A stretch of 64,000 bases of DNA, taken from the NCBI GenBank assembly GCA_963573385.1, contig CAUYLG010018019.1, positions 1-64,000 on the forward strand, read 5' to 3'. Positions 44,378 to 60,340 of the stretch are shown one piece after another. Both the position numbers and the translations under genes were made by a program. A model generated the notes under the pieces. That model made no database searches, was not told the origin of the DNA, and was given only the letters and a program-made list of their open reading frames with translations. How positions within the stretch are numbered: position 1 is the stretch's first letter; each line of letters begins with the position of its first letter. This stretch comes from Cacajao melanocephalus. Taxonomy: Eukaryota > Chordata > Mammalia > Primates > Pitheciidae.

Positions 44378-47160
44378 ATGGGGATAGTAAACAATGATCC
44401 CAGAATAATAAGAGGAGGCCATGTTCAGGTTGGATTTTACAATAAATTTTCATATCTTTACATAATACAAAAATTTAATATTTTCTTCTGTGTATTTTAT
44501 TTGTTGGGGATTGCATCCTGATTTTTAAATATAAATTGAAATTATAATTGTGTTACTAAGTATATATTCCTGAATGTAGCTATAAACATACCTACATGGT
44601 GTTGGTATTGTGAAGATTTTCAGCAGTATTAAATTTAAAATTGAGTATCCACAGTTACAAATATTTTTACTAGAATGTTACTTTTCTTTCCCACCTTTTG
44701 TTCAGTATCCTGTATATATTTTCAAAGAAAGGGCACTTATAATTTTCTTGCTCTAATCACTAATTACCAGACTTAATCCATACATCAGGTACCTTTTATA
44801 TAAGCTGAAAGAGAGCTGAATTCATATGTACATAATAATGCTTATTACAGTAATACCTGATCTCATTTATTCAATTCCCCATTTCAATTTCTGCATTTGC
44901 GAAAGGAATGAGTAACCACCCTTCACTATGTTGAAAAAGACAGTAAAAATGTATGAGATAATGTTAGAACTCAGAGTCTTACCACAAATGAGTACCATAG
45001 TGCATACATTTCTGAAGTAATGCACTTTTCACATTTTTGTGTGTGTTTATATGGCTCTCTTTTCCTGTTTGATTTCAGAAACAATGTATGCAGCTTTTGT
45101 GACTAAATCTTCTATCCTAATAGCATTATTTAGAATTTCAATTCAAGAACACTTAATTTGGCAAAAATATTTTGTTTAATACAAACATATTAAACAATAT
45201 ATTATTAAAATCTTGTTTCTTTAACTTTGAAAACAGGTTGCAGGCTGTCAGTACTGACGACTGAATTGTATAGGAGTTAGAATATATCATGCTTTTTGAA
45301 GCAGTGATCTTAATTCTATACTATATGTCAAATAGAATTTCAGTTTACTAGGAGATATTAAACCAGTTAGAGATTACTGTACAAATGTGAAGATGCAGAA
45401 AATTGTGCATATCTCAAAATTGCATGCCGTACATTTTTCTATCAATAAATAAGATTTAAAAATTAGATAAAATGATTTAACTCCAGTTAAGTGAAGATTG
45501 TCATCATATTATCTTTCACCCAACTTATTAATTACTTTAGGATTTAATCTTTAATCTGATACTCCTTTGCAGTAATTATAATGTTTATACTGGTATATTT
45601 TTATCAAGTACTTAGTATCCTATAATACCATAATCATGTGACTCTAAAAATAAGAATTGTAACCATCAAGGATTACAGCAGTTAAAGTGGAAAAAAATAA
45701 TGTCTCTCACAGAATCTGTTAGACAGCTATTGTAGTTACTACCCTATTGTGGGTATCTAGACTCATACATTTGACAGTTTAAAGACCAAAGTTCTCTGAA
45801 ATGTTTTCTCTGGATTAAACTATATTAATACTATAAAATAAGTTATCATTGGTGGAAGGTCTTACAAAACCATAGGTCAATGCACCAGTAGATCAGATCT
45901 CTTCTTTTTATGGTCTATTTCCACACTTTTGCCTAGTATACAGCTGTACCCTTTCACCACGTGCAGAATGACCAGCTTTACCCTTTAGATCTTCGTGTGC
46001 TTGGTCAAGGACTGAAGCAAAAGTAAATAATACCCTTTCTAAGCCCGGACTTTAGGAGATGATTTATGGGTAGGTTTCCATTTGCAAGTGTGTGTCCCTC
46101 ACATTATTTTGAATATATGACTTGGCTGTTCTGCTTGCCTGGTTGGAGCATTTGAGATGCATGATGAAGGGCTGAGTTAAACCAGCTGCCCAGCCTAGAT
46201 AAGCTGAGCAGAATAACTTAATTTTTTTCATGAAGTTTACTTTCCAATTAACAAAAAGAACTTCTCTAGCAATGTTTTTGCCTGTGTTAGCTGTAGTGAA
46301 CTTGCCAGTTTATGAAAAAGTATAAAACTGTGACACATATAGATCCTGCTAAACAATAAGAAGAAACTGCTGTTTATATTCACAAGCCAACATAAACAAT
46401 CACGTTGAGCAGTTTGATCTCTTTTGCCTACAGGAAGACATATAATCAGCTTTCTTTGTGCTGATATAACGGTTCAAAAATGAAAAACAAAGGAAGGAGG
46501 GATGAGTAATATGTGGAAAAACTGTACTACAGCAAAGATTTGGTAGGACAACTCTTGCCATCTTAAGGTCACACATTGCTCAGATGTGCTTTGTAAAAGA
46601 GTGTTTTGAACTTTAACTAGAATTTCAGGGAGATTTTCAAAGAAATATGGCCTTTTATAACCTTTGTGTCAACATCATTATCTTCTTTACTTTGGGAAGA
46701 CCTTTCCCCCTCCATGTTGCATAAAAGAAAAGCAAACATTTAAACTTCCTGCCTTAGGCAATAATTGCTTCCTGCAAAGTGTCAACTCATTTGTGAGCTG
46801 TTTCATGTACTGTACTGACCAACATAAGGAAGTTATTTTATGATGCTTAGAAGGGCTCAAAGGTGATCCTTCATAATCTTGTTCAATTGTTCATTATCAC
46901 TGACTTTAATATGTTAATATTGACTTTGCCTTTTTTCTCTAATTTTTTTTAAAGGAAAATCTTCACCATGATTTAAATTAGCCCTCAAAATATATCTTGC
47001 AGAGAATAAGTTTGTGTGTGTGTGATATAAAATCCAATACTTATTTAATTGGAAATTAATACTGTTTCTATTTATGTGTTCTTTAACAATTTTAACTATA
47101 TATTATTTGAACTAAAAATGGCAACTAACCCTAAGTAACTTCTGAAGAACCAAAATAATT
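44378..47160. other. Long repeat-poor stretch, candidate regulatory DNA at 45.9-46.9 kb
   Basis: I recognise no interspersed repeat in about 2.8 kb, unusual for this window. 45880-46960 has higher complexity and several E-box, GATA-like and homeodomain-like words. No long ORF on either strand. Confidence 0.45.
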
Positions 47161-47650
47161 CAATTTCGTAAATAAATATTAAACATATATTAGATGCCAG
47201 GTACTGTTTTAGGTCAATAATTAATAGGAAAAAAGTCTCTCCTTTCCTAGAAATTATACTCTAGTGGAAATTTTCTACAGTTGGCACATAACTATTTTAT
47301 TATTAATTAATTTATGTCACAATAATTTATATAATACATATTATTCATGAAGTTCTTTTTGACATTGGGGTATAGTATAAAAAAAATTATATACATGTCA
47401 ACATGGAGTGCATTGATTTGTGGGTTAGGAAACAGAGGCAGTAAACAATTAACAAATAATCTCTCTCCCTCTTTCTTTTCCTCTTTCTTTCTCTCTTTCA
47501 TTCTTTTTTCTTTCTTTCTTTCAGTCTTTCTTTCTTACTTCTTTTCTCTCTTTTTCTTTCTTTCAAAAAAATAAAAACAAAACAAAAAAACAAATAATTA
47601 GGCAAGACAGTTCAAGTTATGATCAGTGTCATAAAAGGCATTTTCAAAAA
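47160..47650 (+). mobile_element. Ancient repeat relic, interrupted
   Basis: AATAAATATTAAACATATAT TAGATGCCAGGTACTGT and TCTCCTTTCCTAGAAATTAT resemble the class seen more fully at 51035-51665. It appears interrupted by unrelated sequence near 47290-47430 and by the pyrimidine/A-rich insert at 47461-47588. Confidence 0.45.
47461..47588. repeat. Pyrimidine tract plus A-rich tail with flanking 10-base repeats
   Basis: A (CTTT)/(CTCT) tract (47461-47565) runs directly into AAAAAAATAAAAACAAAAC. AACAAATAAT occurs at 47451-47460 and again at 47589-47598, immediately outside the block. This looks like a target-site duplication around a tailed insert. Confidence 0.75.
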
Positions 47651-48274
47651 GATGAGAAAAAAATAATTAGAAACCACATATAGGATAATCCAAACTAACC
47701 TCTCTAAAGCAGTGCTGTTTGTGCTGAGAACTTGTAGATGAGAATGAGCAGGACCTGCAGAAAACTGAAAGGATATTTTGACCTATTCAGAGTATCAAAA
47801 CAGAATATAAAATACAATTAAACCTAAGAGTAATCAAAGAAGCACAAATTAATCAAAACTTAGGAATGATTTGACATATTAGGTTGGCAAATTATTATCT
47901 GATAAGTTTTGAGAAATGAAAACTCTCATACATTAAAGTTACAGTACATTGGATATCAGTTTGGAAGTATATACTATTACTAGTTAGTAATGTTTACTAA
48001 AACTACTGTATTCGTTGGAACTGGGTAATGGTTGGAAGAATTTTGGAGTGCATGCTAGAAAAAGCCTCTATCGTCCTGAATGTACTGACACGGGTCACTC
48101 TGGTGAAGACTCAGAAAGAAGACTATTGAGAAAGACTCAGCTTTCTTGGAGAAAGGCAATCCTGAACATAATTTGTTAGAAATAGGAATGGCAAAAACTA
48201 TTCTAATGAGACATCAAATGGAAATGAAGCACATATTGTTGGATAATGAAGGAAAGGCCATCCTTGTTATAAGG
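47651..48274. other. Mostly unassigned; possible L1M shred
   Basis: About 47820-47990 has weak sense similarity to an old L1M ORF2 end (ACATATTAGGTTGGCAAATT, GAAAACTCTCATACATTAAA). The remainder is unrecognised. Confidence 0.4.
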
Positions 48275-49222
48275 ATGTTGGTTTGCTGCACCCATCAAAC
48301 TGCCATCTACATTAGGTATTTCTCCTAATGCTATTCCTCCCCTTGCCCCCACCCACTGACAGGCCCTTTACTGTGTGGGGTTCCCCTTCCTGTGCCCGTA
48401 TTTGTCACTGTTCAACTCCCACTTACGAGTGAGAACATGCAGTGTTTGGTTTTCTGTTTCTGTGTTAGTTTCCTGCAAATGATACTTTCCAGCTTCATCC
48501 ATGTCCCTTCAAAGGACAAGAACTCACTCTTTTTATGGCTGCATAGTATTCCATGTTATACATGTGCCATGTTTTCTTTGTCCAGTCTATCATTGATGGG
48601 CATTTGGGTTGGTTCCAAGTCTTTGCTATTGTAAATAGCACTGCAATAAACATACATGTGCATGTGTCTTTATAATAGAATGATTTATAATCCTTTGGGT
48701 ATACCTCCAGTAATGGGATTACTGGGTTAAATGGTATTTCTAGTTCTAGATCCTTGAGGGATCATCACACTGTCTTCCAAATGATTGAACTCCCAACAAC
48801 AGTGTAAAAGTGTTCCTATTTCTCCACATCTTCTCCAGCATCTGTTGTTTCCTGATTTTTTAATGATCGCCATTCTAACTGGTGTGAGATGGTATCTCAT
48901 TGTGCTTTTTATTTGCATTTCTCTAATGACCATTGATGATGAGCTTTTATTTGTGTTTCTTGGCCACATAAATGTCATGACTAAAACACCAAAATCAATT
49001 GAAACAAAAGCCAAAATTGACAAATAGGTTCTAGTTAAACTAAAGAGCTTCTATACAGCAAAATAAACTATTATCAGAGTGAACAGGAAACCTACAGAAT
49101 GGGAGAAAAATTTTGCAGTCTATCTATCTGACAAAGGGCTAATATCCAGAAACTACAAGTAACTTAAACAAATTTGCAGAAAATAAACAACCACATCAAA
49201 AAATGCATACTTTTCAAAAGAC
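48275..49222 (-). mobile_element. L1 with 5' inversion (twin-primed), lacking its 3' terminus
   Basis: 48275-48976 is antisense L1 3' UTR/ORF2 (GCTGCACCCATCAAACTGCC, CATAGTATTCCATGTTATAC, CATTCTAACTGGTGTGAGAT, TTGGCCACATAAATGTC). From about 48975 the sequence switches to sense L1 (CATGACTAAAACACCAAAAT, CTATCTGACAAAGGGCTAAT) and ends at about 49222 in CTTTTCAAAAGAC. In L1 coordinates the inverted piece ends just where the antisense piece begins, with about 2 bases of shared sequence at the junction: the structure made by twin priming. The last ~60 bases of the L1 and its poly(A) are absent. Confidence 0.93.
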
Positions 49223-49834
49223 TTTCTTTTTTCATAAACCTTGTCTTTAAAATAATTTATTTTTATACTTTGTTTCCATGTTTTACTTCTAAGTATTTGA
49301 GCTTGAAGAGTCACATGTAATAAATAATTTATGCTATTGATTTCAGATAGATCTTATGCCACTTTTAAGAATAAATACTTAACAGGAGTTTAACACCTCC
49401 TTAATTATATCAAATTATATGCCAGCAGCTATTGATGTGATCTACCTTCATTTTCTTTTCTTAAAGTAACACATCAGTGAAATATATTATTACACTTCTT
49501 AATATACAACATAATACATATTATTAGAATAAACATTACTTGGATTTTATAAATTCTATTATATTACAATACTGAATATGTTTTACATTTTAAAAAATTA
49601 TTTTCTACTTATATTCATAAATGAAATTGCTCTCTAGTTTTATTTGGGATGGCTGGTTTGATGGTTGCTGTCAATTTAATGATAATCTCAAACACAACTT
49701 TAAAAGATTATCTTTTTCTATAACCTGGAGTGCTGTTATTTATAGAATATTGATGTTTGTGATAGTTATATATATATATATATATATATATGTTTTACTA
49801 TTAACCTTTTTATTTATATTATTTTGTTATTTAT
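49223..49834. other. AT-rich sequence with a (TA)n tract
   Basis: Unrecognised apart from (TA)n at 49767-49791. Confidence 0.5.
49767..49791. repeat. (TA)n microsatellite
   Basis: About 12 TA units followed by TGTTTTAC. Confidence 0.92.
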
Positions 49835-50002
49835 TTATTTTGAGATGGAACCTTGGTCTGTTACCCAGGCTGGAGTGCAATGGTGCTATCTCCACCTCCT
49901 GCGTCTAAGCATTCTCTTCCTCAGCCTTACAGGTGCATACCACCATGCCTAGCTAAATTTGGTGATTTTAGTAGAGATGGGGTTTCACCATGTTGATGCT
50001 TA
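49835..50002 (-). mobile_element. Alu fragment, antisense
   Basis: TTTTGAGATGGAACCTTGG, CCCAGGCTGGAGTGCAATGG, AGTAGAGATGGGGTTTCACC and ATGTTGATG, then the match stops. It is the 3' half of an Alu with internal losses (no clear TGCAACCTCC segment), truncated at its 5' side. Confidence 0.92.
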
Positions 50003-51030
50003 TAGGCAACTTATATAATTTTCTTTGAGTTGATTTTCTTTGAATTTTCTCATGTCTGTATCTGTGTTTTTTTTTTCCATATGTTCATACTTACAGACAT
50101 AAATGTTCTTTGTTCCATAATGGAAATCAAGTAAGGCTCCTAATGACTGTGGAAATTTTCCATGCTTTATTTAATATCAGAGCAAAACCAATAGGAAAGA
50201 GATTATAGTCATTGTAACTTTCAAGATCTTAGAGATTCCATTATTTGTGTGGAGAAGAGGTAATATTGTAAGGTGATAGGACATTGAATTTTGCATTTAT
50301 TCAAGCACAACCTAAATGTGGCTGCCCCTTAAGGTTAAATCAAACAAGAAAAGAGTCCTGCTTTCAAGCCAGCCTATGAAATGTGCATTATTGGGTGTCC
50401 CATTACCCTTAGTCCCTCTTCACCAGGACATTCATAATATCTGTAGCTCCAGCTACCAACTAGGTAGTGCTACAGTTCTCTCGTTCCATGTAGGGCTCCA
50501 CAGAGTGGAGGTGTCACTTGTATTTTTTTTTAAGTATTTTCTAACCTAATTCCTTCAAGTTTCATATATTTGGGAGGGGATCACTCTTTTAATCTCTAGT
50601 GATGATTTGAAAATCTCTCTTTTACACTGTGTGACTCATTTAGGTAAAGAAAAGGAAAAATTAAACTTGAGATTAGAATGGCATACACACAACATGAAAT
50701 ACAATGTAGTTTCTTTTAAAAATTATGTTAATTTAGCAAGTAAATAGAGACTATAAAATTTTACAACATATTTAAAGAATTTAAGTTAGTAGCTGATAAA
50801 GAATGTATAATTATCATCTGTATGGTAAAATAACATGAACCTATAGTAGCAGATTCCCAGGAGTATTTTATACCTAGCACAATGTTTTATCATCTATCTT
50901 AATTAAAATATTAAATACGTAAAACACAAATCAGTATTTTTATCTTCTATCTGCCTGTTAGCCAGAGATCTGTATTCCTTTTTAATTGCCACCTTCAAAT
51001 ACTTACACTTTAAAAAGTCCTTAATGACTG
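50003..51030. other. Unique sequence, nothing recognised
   Basis: No repeat or gene identified. The 77-codon ORF at 50316-50549 has no domain signature. Confidence 0.5.
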
Positions 51031-51034
51031 TATT

Positions 51035-51665
51035 CTCACTCATTCATTCATTCGATTGATTCAATAAATATTTATTTTGCTCCTGTTATGTGCCAAGAAC
51101 TCTCCCATGTGCTGCAAATATAACTGGGAAGTGAATTCCTCCTCTCCTGGAGTTTACATTCAACTGGGAACATAGAGAATGCAAACTGGTCAATGTCTAT
51201 TATGTTAACGGCAATAAGAGTTATGAAGATGAAAGCTGCTTAACAGCATGGAAAACAGTGGGTGGAGTAGGGTAGTATTCTAGCTATAGAAGCATTTGAG
51301 CAGAAACCTGAATGAGGTGATAATGAAGAAGACTTTCAGACATATTAGGAAAAAAAAAAATCAAACTATAAGGAACAGTAAATGTAACAATGCAAGAAGC
51401 ATTCTTGGCAGATTCAAAAGTGTAAAAAAAGACCGGTAACTGAGACCCACTGAGTAAAAACAGGAAAGATAGAATTTTAGGTCTGGGAAAATAATCATAA
51501 GGTTGTAGTAACTGGGACCTGGTAAGCTGAGGTAGGAGCCTGAGATTTTATTCTGAGTGAGTTAGGAGTGATGGGAGGGTTTTTTTTTTCTTCCAAGAAG
51601 GGATGTGATTTGCTGTATGTCTTCACCTTAAAACAGCTATGACTGAGACTAGACTACCATAAGCT
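51035..51665 (+). mobile_element. Ancient interspersed repeat, near full length, family not named
   Basis: CATTCATTCATTCGATTGAT TCAATAAATATTTATT, TTATGTGCCAAGAACTCT, CCTGGAGTTTACATTCAAC, GAAACCTGAATGAGGTGATA and GAGTGAGTTAGGAGTGATGG follow the order of a widespread old mammalian repeat. A similar broken copy lies at 47160-47650. I do not assign a formal name. Confidence 0.55.
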
Positions 51666-51961
51666 CAGTTTTAAAAGATTGATAATTGAGCAGAGTGTCT
51701 AATTCTAAAAAAAAAAAAAAAAGAATATATTAGCCAGTAATTTTTCCAAATTATACTTTTGTGTAATGTAAATCTGTTAAGTAGATAGCTGGATAATATT
51801 AATTGCCTTCTGTCTACCCTTTTCATAACCATGATTGATATATGTAACTAAGTAAACTAGAGAAATTATGTACTATTTCTTATTCAAAATCTATGAGGTT
51901 TGTGCTCTACTGAAAATTGATCAGGTTTCATTGCTTCTTAATGTATGTTGGTTGGCTTTTT

Positions 51962-52318
51962 CAAAGGTCCGAATGTTTTTGTTCCCTCAAAATTCATATA
52001 TTCAAATGCAATCGCCAATGTGATAATGTTAGATGGTGAGGCATTTGAACTGTGATTGGTTGCAAGGATAGAACCTTCATGAATGGGATTAGTGTCCTTA
52101 TAAAAGAAGCCTAAGAGAGCCACCAACCTTTCTGCCATGTGAACATATAGGGAGAAGGATGCTGTCTATGAAGAAGTAGACCTTCATCAAACACCAAATT
52201 TGTCAGTGCCTTGATCTTGAACATTCCAGTCTCCAGAACTGTGAGAAATAAATTTCTGCTGCTTAAAAGCCACCTTGTTCGTGGTATTTTGTTATAGTAG
52301 CCCACATAAATTAATACA
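51962..52318 (+). mobile_element. MLT1-like MaLR LTR
   Basis: CTCAAAATTCATATATTCAA, CATGAATGGGATTAGTGTCC, TATAAAAGAAGCCTAAGAGA, TGCCTTGATCTTGAACATTC, CCAGAACTGTGAGAAATAAA and TAGCCCACATAAATTAATAC A in order. Near full length. Minus-strand ORFs here are antisense LTR translations. Confidence 0.85.
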
Positions 52319-52838
52319 GCTTTACTTTTTTTTGTTGTTGTTTAAATTTTTTAAGAAACCCTGGCTCCCAGCTATTGCAGAATTAACAATATTTGGTGCC
52401 TGTATATCTATTTGCTTTTATGTAGTGCCATTCCTGTAAAAAGAAATAGAATCCAAATTTTTTAAATAAAAGAAATCTTAGAATAACTGAAATACTTGAC
52501 ATGAGGATGTATATGATCACATTTTTTGGTGTGCATATGTGTGTTTACTCTATTTTTGAAAGATCCATTCGATCAACTCAGTTTAATTTACATAAAAGAT
52601 TTTCTTTTGTATTTGACCTTTCATTAGCATGGCTTTTTAAGATTGCATAGAAGAAACAGAGCTATAGTACTATTTGTTTGGATTTTTAAAGATAAAACAA
52701 TATAAATAAGCAAAATATGCTGTTTCACTAGCTATCTAGGGAAGTTTAGTAACAGTTTTTCCAAACTAACATCATTTATTGATTACTATAAATTATATTC
52801 TTGCAATTAACAATCACTCTGAATATATCATATTACTG
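52319..52838. other. Unique AT-rich sequence, nothing recognised
   Basis: No gene or repeat seen. A T-rich/(TTG) run lies at about 52326-52350. Confidence 0.5.
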
Positions 52839-52839
52839 A

Positions 52840-52965
52840 GCATGACTGTAATTTTCATTTTACTAGTAGAGAAATTGAGGCTCAAAAAGAATGTATATCT
52901 TTCCAAAGATCACACAGGTATTTGAGGGTATAGATTTTACACTCTATTACTATGTGGTTTTGCAT
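52840..52965 (+). mobile_element. MIR SINE relic
   Basis: TTTCATTTTACTAGTAGAG AAATTGAGGCTCAAAAAGA and CTTTCCAAAGATCACACAGG are the conserved MIR core words (ATTTTACAGATGAGGAAAC... AAGGTCACACAG) with moderate divergence. Confidence 0.8.
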
Positions 52966-54790
52966 TTCCATTGAAGTACAGCAGGCCACACTTTCCATAA
53001 AACCATATTCACACTGGAGTGCCAGTGACTCTTTGCTCTTTTAATCACATATATATGCTTTGCAAAATTGAGAGCCTCAGTGGGCAACTTGGTTGCCATG
53101 GCCACTTGGCTGCCTTGTAGAAGTGTTCTTGGGCAGCATTCTTCACCAATTTGTACCTGAAGCTATTGACCCCAATAAGACCCAGCTCTTGTAGTTTTGT
53201 TGTAACTGTTACAATGATTTTTGGTTTAATACATCAAGGATGGGGTTTGTTTTACACAATATATGAAATATAAGCCAAAGATTTTTAAAAAGAGAACAAT
53301 TTGAGTCTACCAAACAAATTTAAAATTTAATAGTGCTCTTAAATAGTAGACTTCTAGAGATACTCCATTTGACTGAAAATTGGTTTGCATGGATTGTTAT
53401 TTATTTTTTACTATCTCTTGTTTCAAAGTGCCAGCAGAATGAACTAAACAGTAGAAGGAAAGATGGAAGCATTAGGCTTTAGGAATTTGTTCATAAGCCC
53501 AAATAATATTTTGTGTTAAGAATTGATAAGAATTCTTGTTTAACTTTCTAAACTAGATCTGTGATTACTGACAGAGAGAAAGCATAGGTAGGAAACAAGT
53601 ATTTAAAGATACATTTCAAAATCTTAGGTGGTGTTGTAAACCACAGAGTAGAACTAATTGGAAGAGAAAAAAATCTAGAATAAGGAGTCCTAACCATTTT
53701 TGAATGATATTAAAAGGTAAAATGATATCTAAACATATCTGCCTAATGTGTCAAAAGTAATGAATAATCTTAGTGAGGACTATAGAGTGACCAGAGTAAA
53801 AGCTGAAGGGAAGTGGGAGGGGAGGGTGTGGCAAGAACAGCTGCAGAAAACACTTTACAGAAGATTTGATAGATGAGAATAAGAGAGCTGTGTTGTCGAA
53901 GAGGATGTGGGATTATAAAGTTCTTACTTATACATTGAAATATTTATTTAATGGTAGAAATTTATCCATAATATTGAACGGAAAACAATTTGGAGAAGGC
54001 TACATCCAATATAACAAAATTCATATACATTTTTAGTGAAAAATATATCATATGTACATATCTATTTTTAATGGAAATATAAGTGTCAGATTTACTAACA
54101 TTGCCCCTGAGCATAAGGGGAGGTTCACAGTAAGGTCAGGCAGGGGTACAAAGGGAGCCTCGACTGTATTTGTAGCCATTTAGTTTAAAACTATGTGTAT
54201 ATAATGACTATATTAAATACATAAAATATATTTTAATTCCTATTATTATCTATAATTGTACTGAAAATTTTGCATTTGGAATATAAAGTAAACAATTTTT
54301 TATGTTATATTTCTGAGTTGTAAATTTCAATGTGATAGTGAAAACCTAGGTATAGCTTTTTACTTTATCATTCGTAAATAATATATCTATAAACCTGTAC
54401 AGGTAGAAGCCGAGTACTAGATATCTAAGCAAAGATTTCCATCATATATCTGCCGAGGCTAGGCAATCTAGTTTAATAATATGGCCTAGAGTAGTTAAAT
54501 AAAGGAGATAAGATATATAATATTGGGGACTGATTTCTAATTTCTTAGGATATGCTGAAACCATTATTTTTCTGAATTGAAAATGATATCTTCAAAAGAA
54601 CTAGTAGCTACTATCAAATGAATTCATCTGAGTAATAATCTAGAAAAGAATAATGTAGCTTTTTTTAATTGATATCAAATCTAGTAAGTAAAAATTTCAT
54701 GATGTACAAATCGAATCTCTAGCAAATTCCTGATGATAGGAAACATTTGGAATCATAGGCAGTTTAAAATATAGGCTTGGAGAACAGAAA
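52966..54790. other. Unique sequence, nothing recognised
   Basis: 53040-53190 is locally richer in G+C (GTTGCCATGGCCACTTGGCT). 54100-54170 has a short GC-richer patch. No gene or repeat family identified. Confidence 0.5.
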
Positions 54791-54792
54791 AC

Positions 54793-54960
54793 TCTTCCTT
54801 CCTTCCTTCTTCCCTTCCCTCCCTCCCCCCTTCCTCCCTTCCTCCCTCCCTCCCTCCCTCCCTCCCTCCTTCCTTCCCTCCTTCCTTTCACCTTTCTTTC
54901 CTCCCTTCCTCCTCCCTCCCTTCTTCCCTTCTTTCCTACCTTTTTACTTTCACATCTTTC
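54793..54960. repeat. (CCTT)/(CCCT)n pyrimidine microsatellite
   Basis: Long uninterrupted C/T tract on the plus strand with CTCCCTCCCTCCCTCCCTCC at its centre. It generates the Pro/Ser-rich plus ORF and the Arg/Gly-rich minus ORF, neither a protein. H-DNA and, on the G strand, quadruplex potential. Confidence 0.95.
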
Positions 54961-55345
54961 TCTTGCTTGCTCATTCTCTTTTTCCTTTCATCTTTCCTTC
55001 ATTCATTTGTTCCTTTCTTCCTGTTTTCTTGCTTGTTGAAATGTTGAAAGTCAGAAAAGAGAAAAATAAAATTAAGAAATTCTCATTTTAATGGCTTAGC
55101 TTTATTTGAACTAATGTAGATTATAATTTTTATCAAATTGAAAATTAAATGATAGCACTAATTTTTAGATGAATATTAGAATAAGGCGTTCTTTGGTTAG
55201 GTGGACTGGGTTAAAACCTTGTTTCTCCCACTTTCTAGCTTTGAAATCTTAGAAAGTTTACTTTTCTTCCTAGTGACACAGTTGCCTCCCCTGTAATATG
55301 AAAGCTATAGCATCAACTTTAAAGTGATGTTATAAGACTTAGAAT

Positions 55346-55445
55346 ACACACACACACACACACACATACATGTATATATACACACATACATATACATGCA
55401 AATACACACACACATATATACACATACACATATATAGACATATAG
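55346..55445. repeat. (CA)n/(TACA)n microsatellite
   Basis: About 11 CA units followed by TATATACACACATACATATA-type units. It explains the Tyr/Cys/Val-repeat ORF on the minus strand (55305-55517). Confidence 0.92.
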
Positions 55446-55509
55446 TAGCGGTTGACATATAGCAAAACTAATACATATTTTTACAATAATGTTTTCTTTT
55501 TGAGGCATT

Positions 55510-55572
55510 TTCCACACATTTCATCTTTACAATAGCTTTGTAAAGTAGGTAGACTATTGTGCCAATTTGTTT
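55510..55572 (+). mobile_element. Small MIR core relic
   Basis: CACACATTTCATCTTTACAA TAGCTTTGTAAAGTAGGTAG ACTATTGTGCC resembles the MIR core (TAATCCTCACAACAACCCTA TGAGGTAGG). Short, so tentative. Confidence 0.5.
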
Positions 55573-55717
55573 TTCTCCTGCATTTTTTGTCTTTCTACCT
55601 CCTCATCTGCATTCTTCATTCATTCTTGCTTCTATTCTTTCTATCAGCATGAAAAGAGCAAGAAACTATGCTAAGCTTTAGGCCTACAAAGGTAAATACA
55701 ATATTATAATTGATTTA

Positions 55718-56079
<362 letters not shown>

Positions 56080-56094
56080 GAAAATAGAGTGGTC

Positions 56095-59830
<3,736 letters not shown>

Positions 59831-59834
59831 TCTG

Positions 59835-59975
59835 AACAGGTATGTTTGTATATATTTTCTCATTTAATCCCCACGATAACTTAGTAAAATATGGCTTATC
59901 ATCACCTCAACAGAAGATTCAGAAAGTTTAAGTTACTGCATCTAGATAACTATGCAAAGCTATAAATAGAGAATA
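59835..59975 (+). mobile_element. MIR SINE relic
   Basis: TTTTCTCATTTAATCCCCAC GATAACTTAGTAAAAT, then AACAGAAGATTCAGAAAGTT TAAGTTACTGCATCT follow the MIR order. Confidence 0.72.
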
Positions 59976-60189
59976 GTGGGAAAGACACAGAAATCATATT
60001 TGCAAACATTTTTCTCAGTTCTTTGCTGTTCATTTTATCACATCAATTTATAAATATTAAAATATAAATGAATTTGTTTTATAATTGTATTTTTAGTTTA
60101 TATACTTAGAACCTGATCATTAATGTTTGTATTCCTGTGAAATAAATTATAAAACCATAGAATTACCATTTTATTTAATTAGCAATAAA

Positions 60190-60340
60190 TGTCCCCCTCC
60201 CTCCCTCCCTCGCTCCCTCTTCCTTCCTCTTCCTTCCCTTCCTCCCTCTCTCCCTTCGTCCTTCCTTCCTTCCTTCTTTCCTTCCTTCCTTCTTTCCTTC
60301 CTTCCTTCCTTCCATCCTTCCTTCCTTCCTTCCTTTCCTC
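60190..60340. repeat. (CCTT)n / (CCCT)n microsatellite
   Basis: Starts with CTCCCTCCCTCCCTCGCTCC and passes into more than 15 CCTT units with TTTC interruptions. It explains the Pro/Ser/Phe-rich ORFs at 60127-60410. Confidence 0.95.

Noticed and set aside
54777..55091. Proline/serine-rich ORF of 104 codons
   Set aside because: A translation of the CCTT/CCCT microsatellite.
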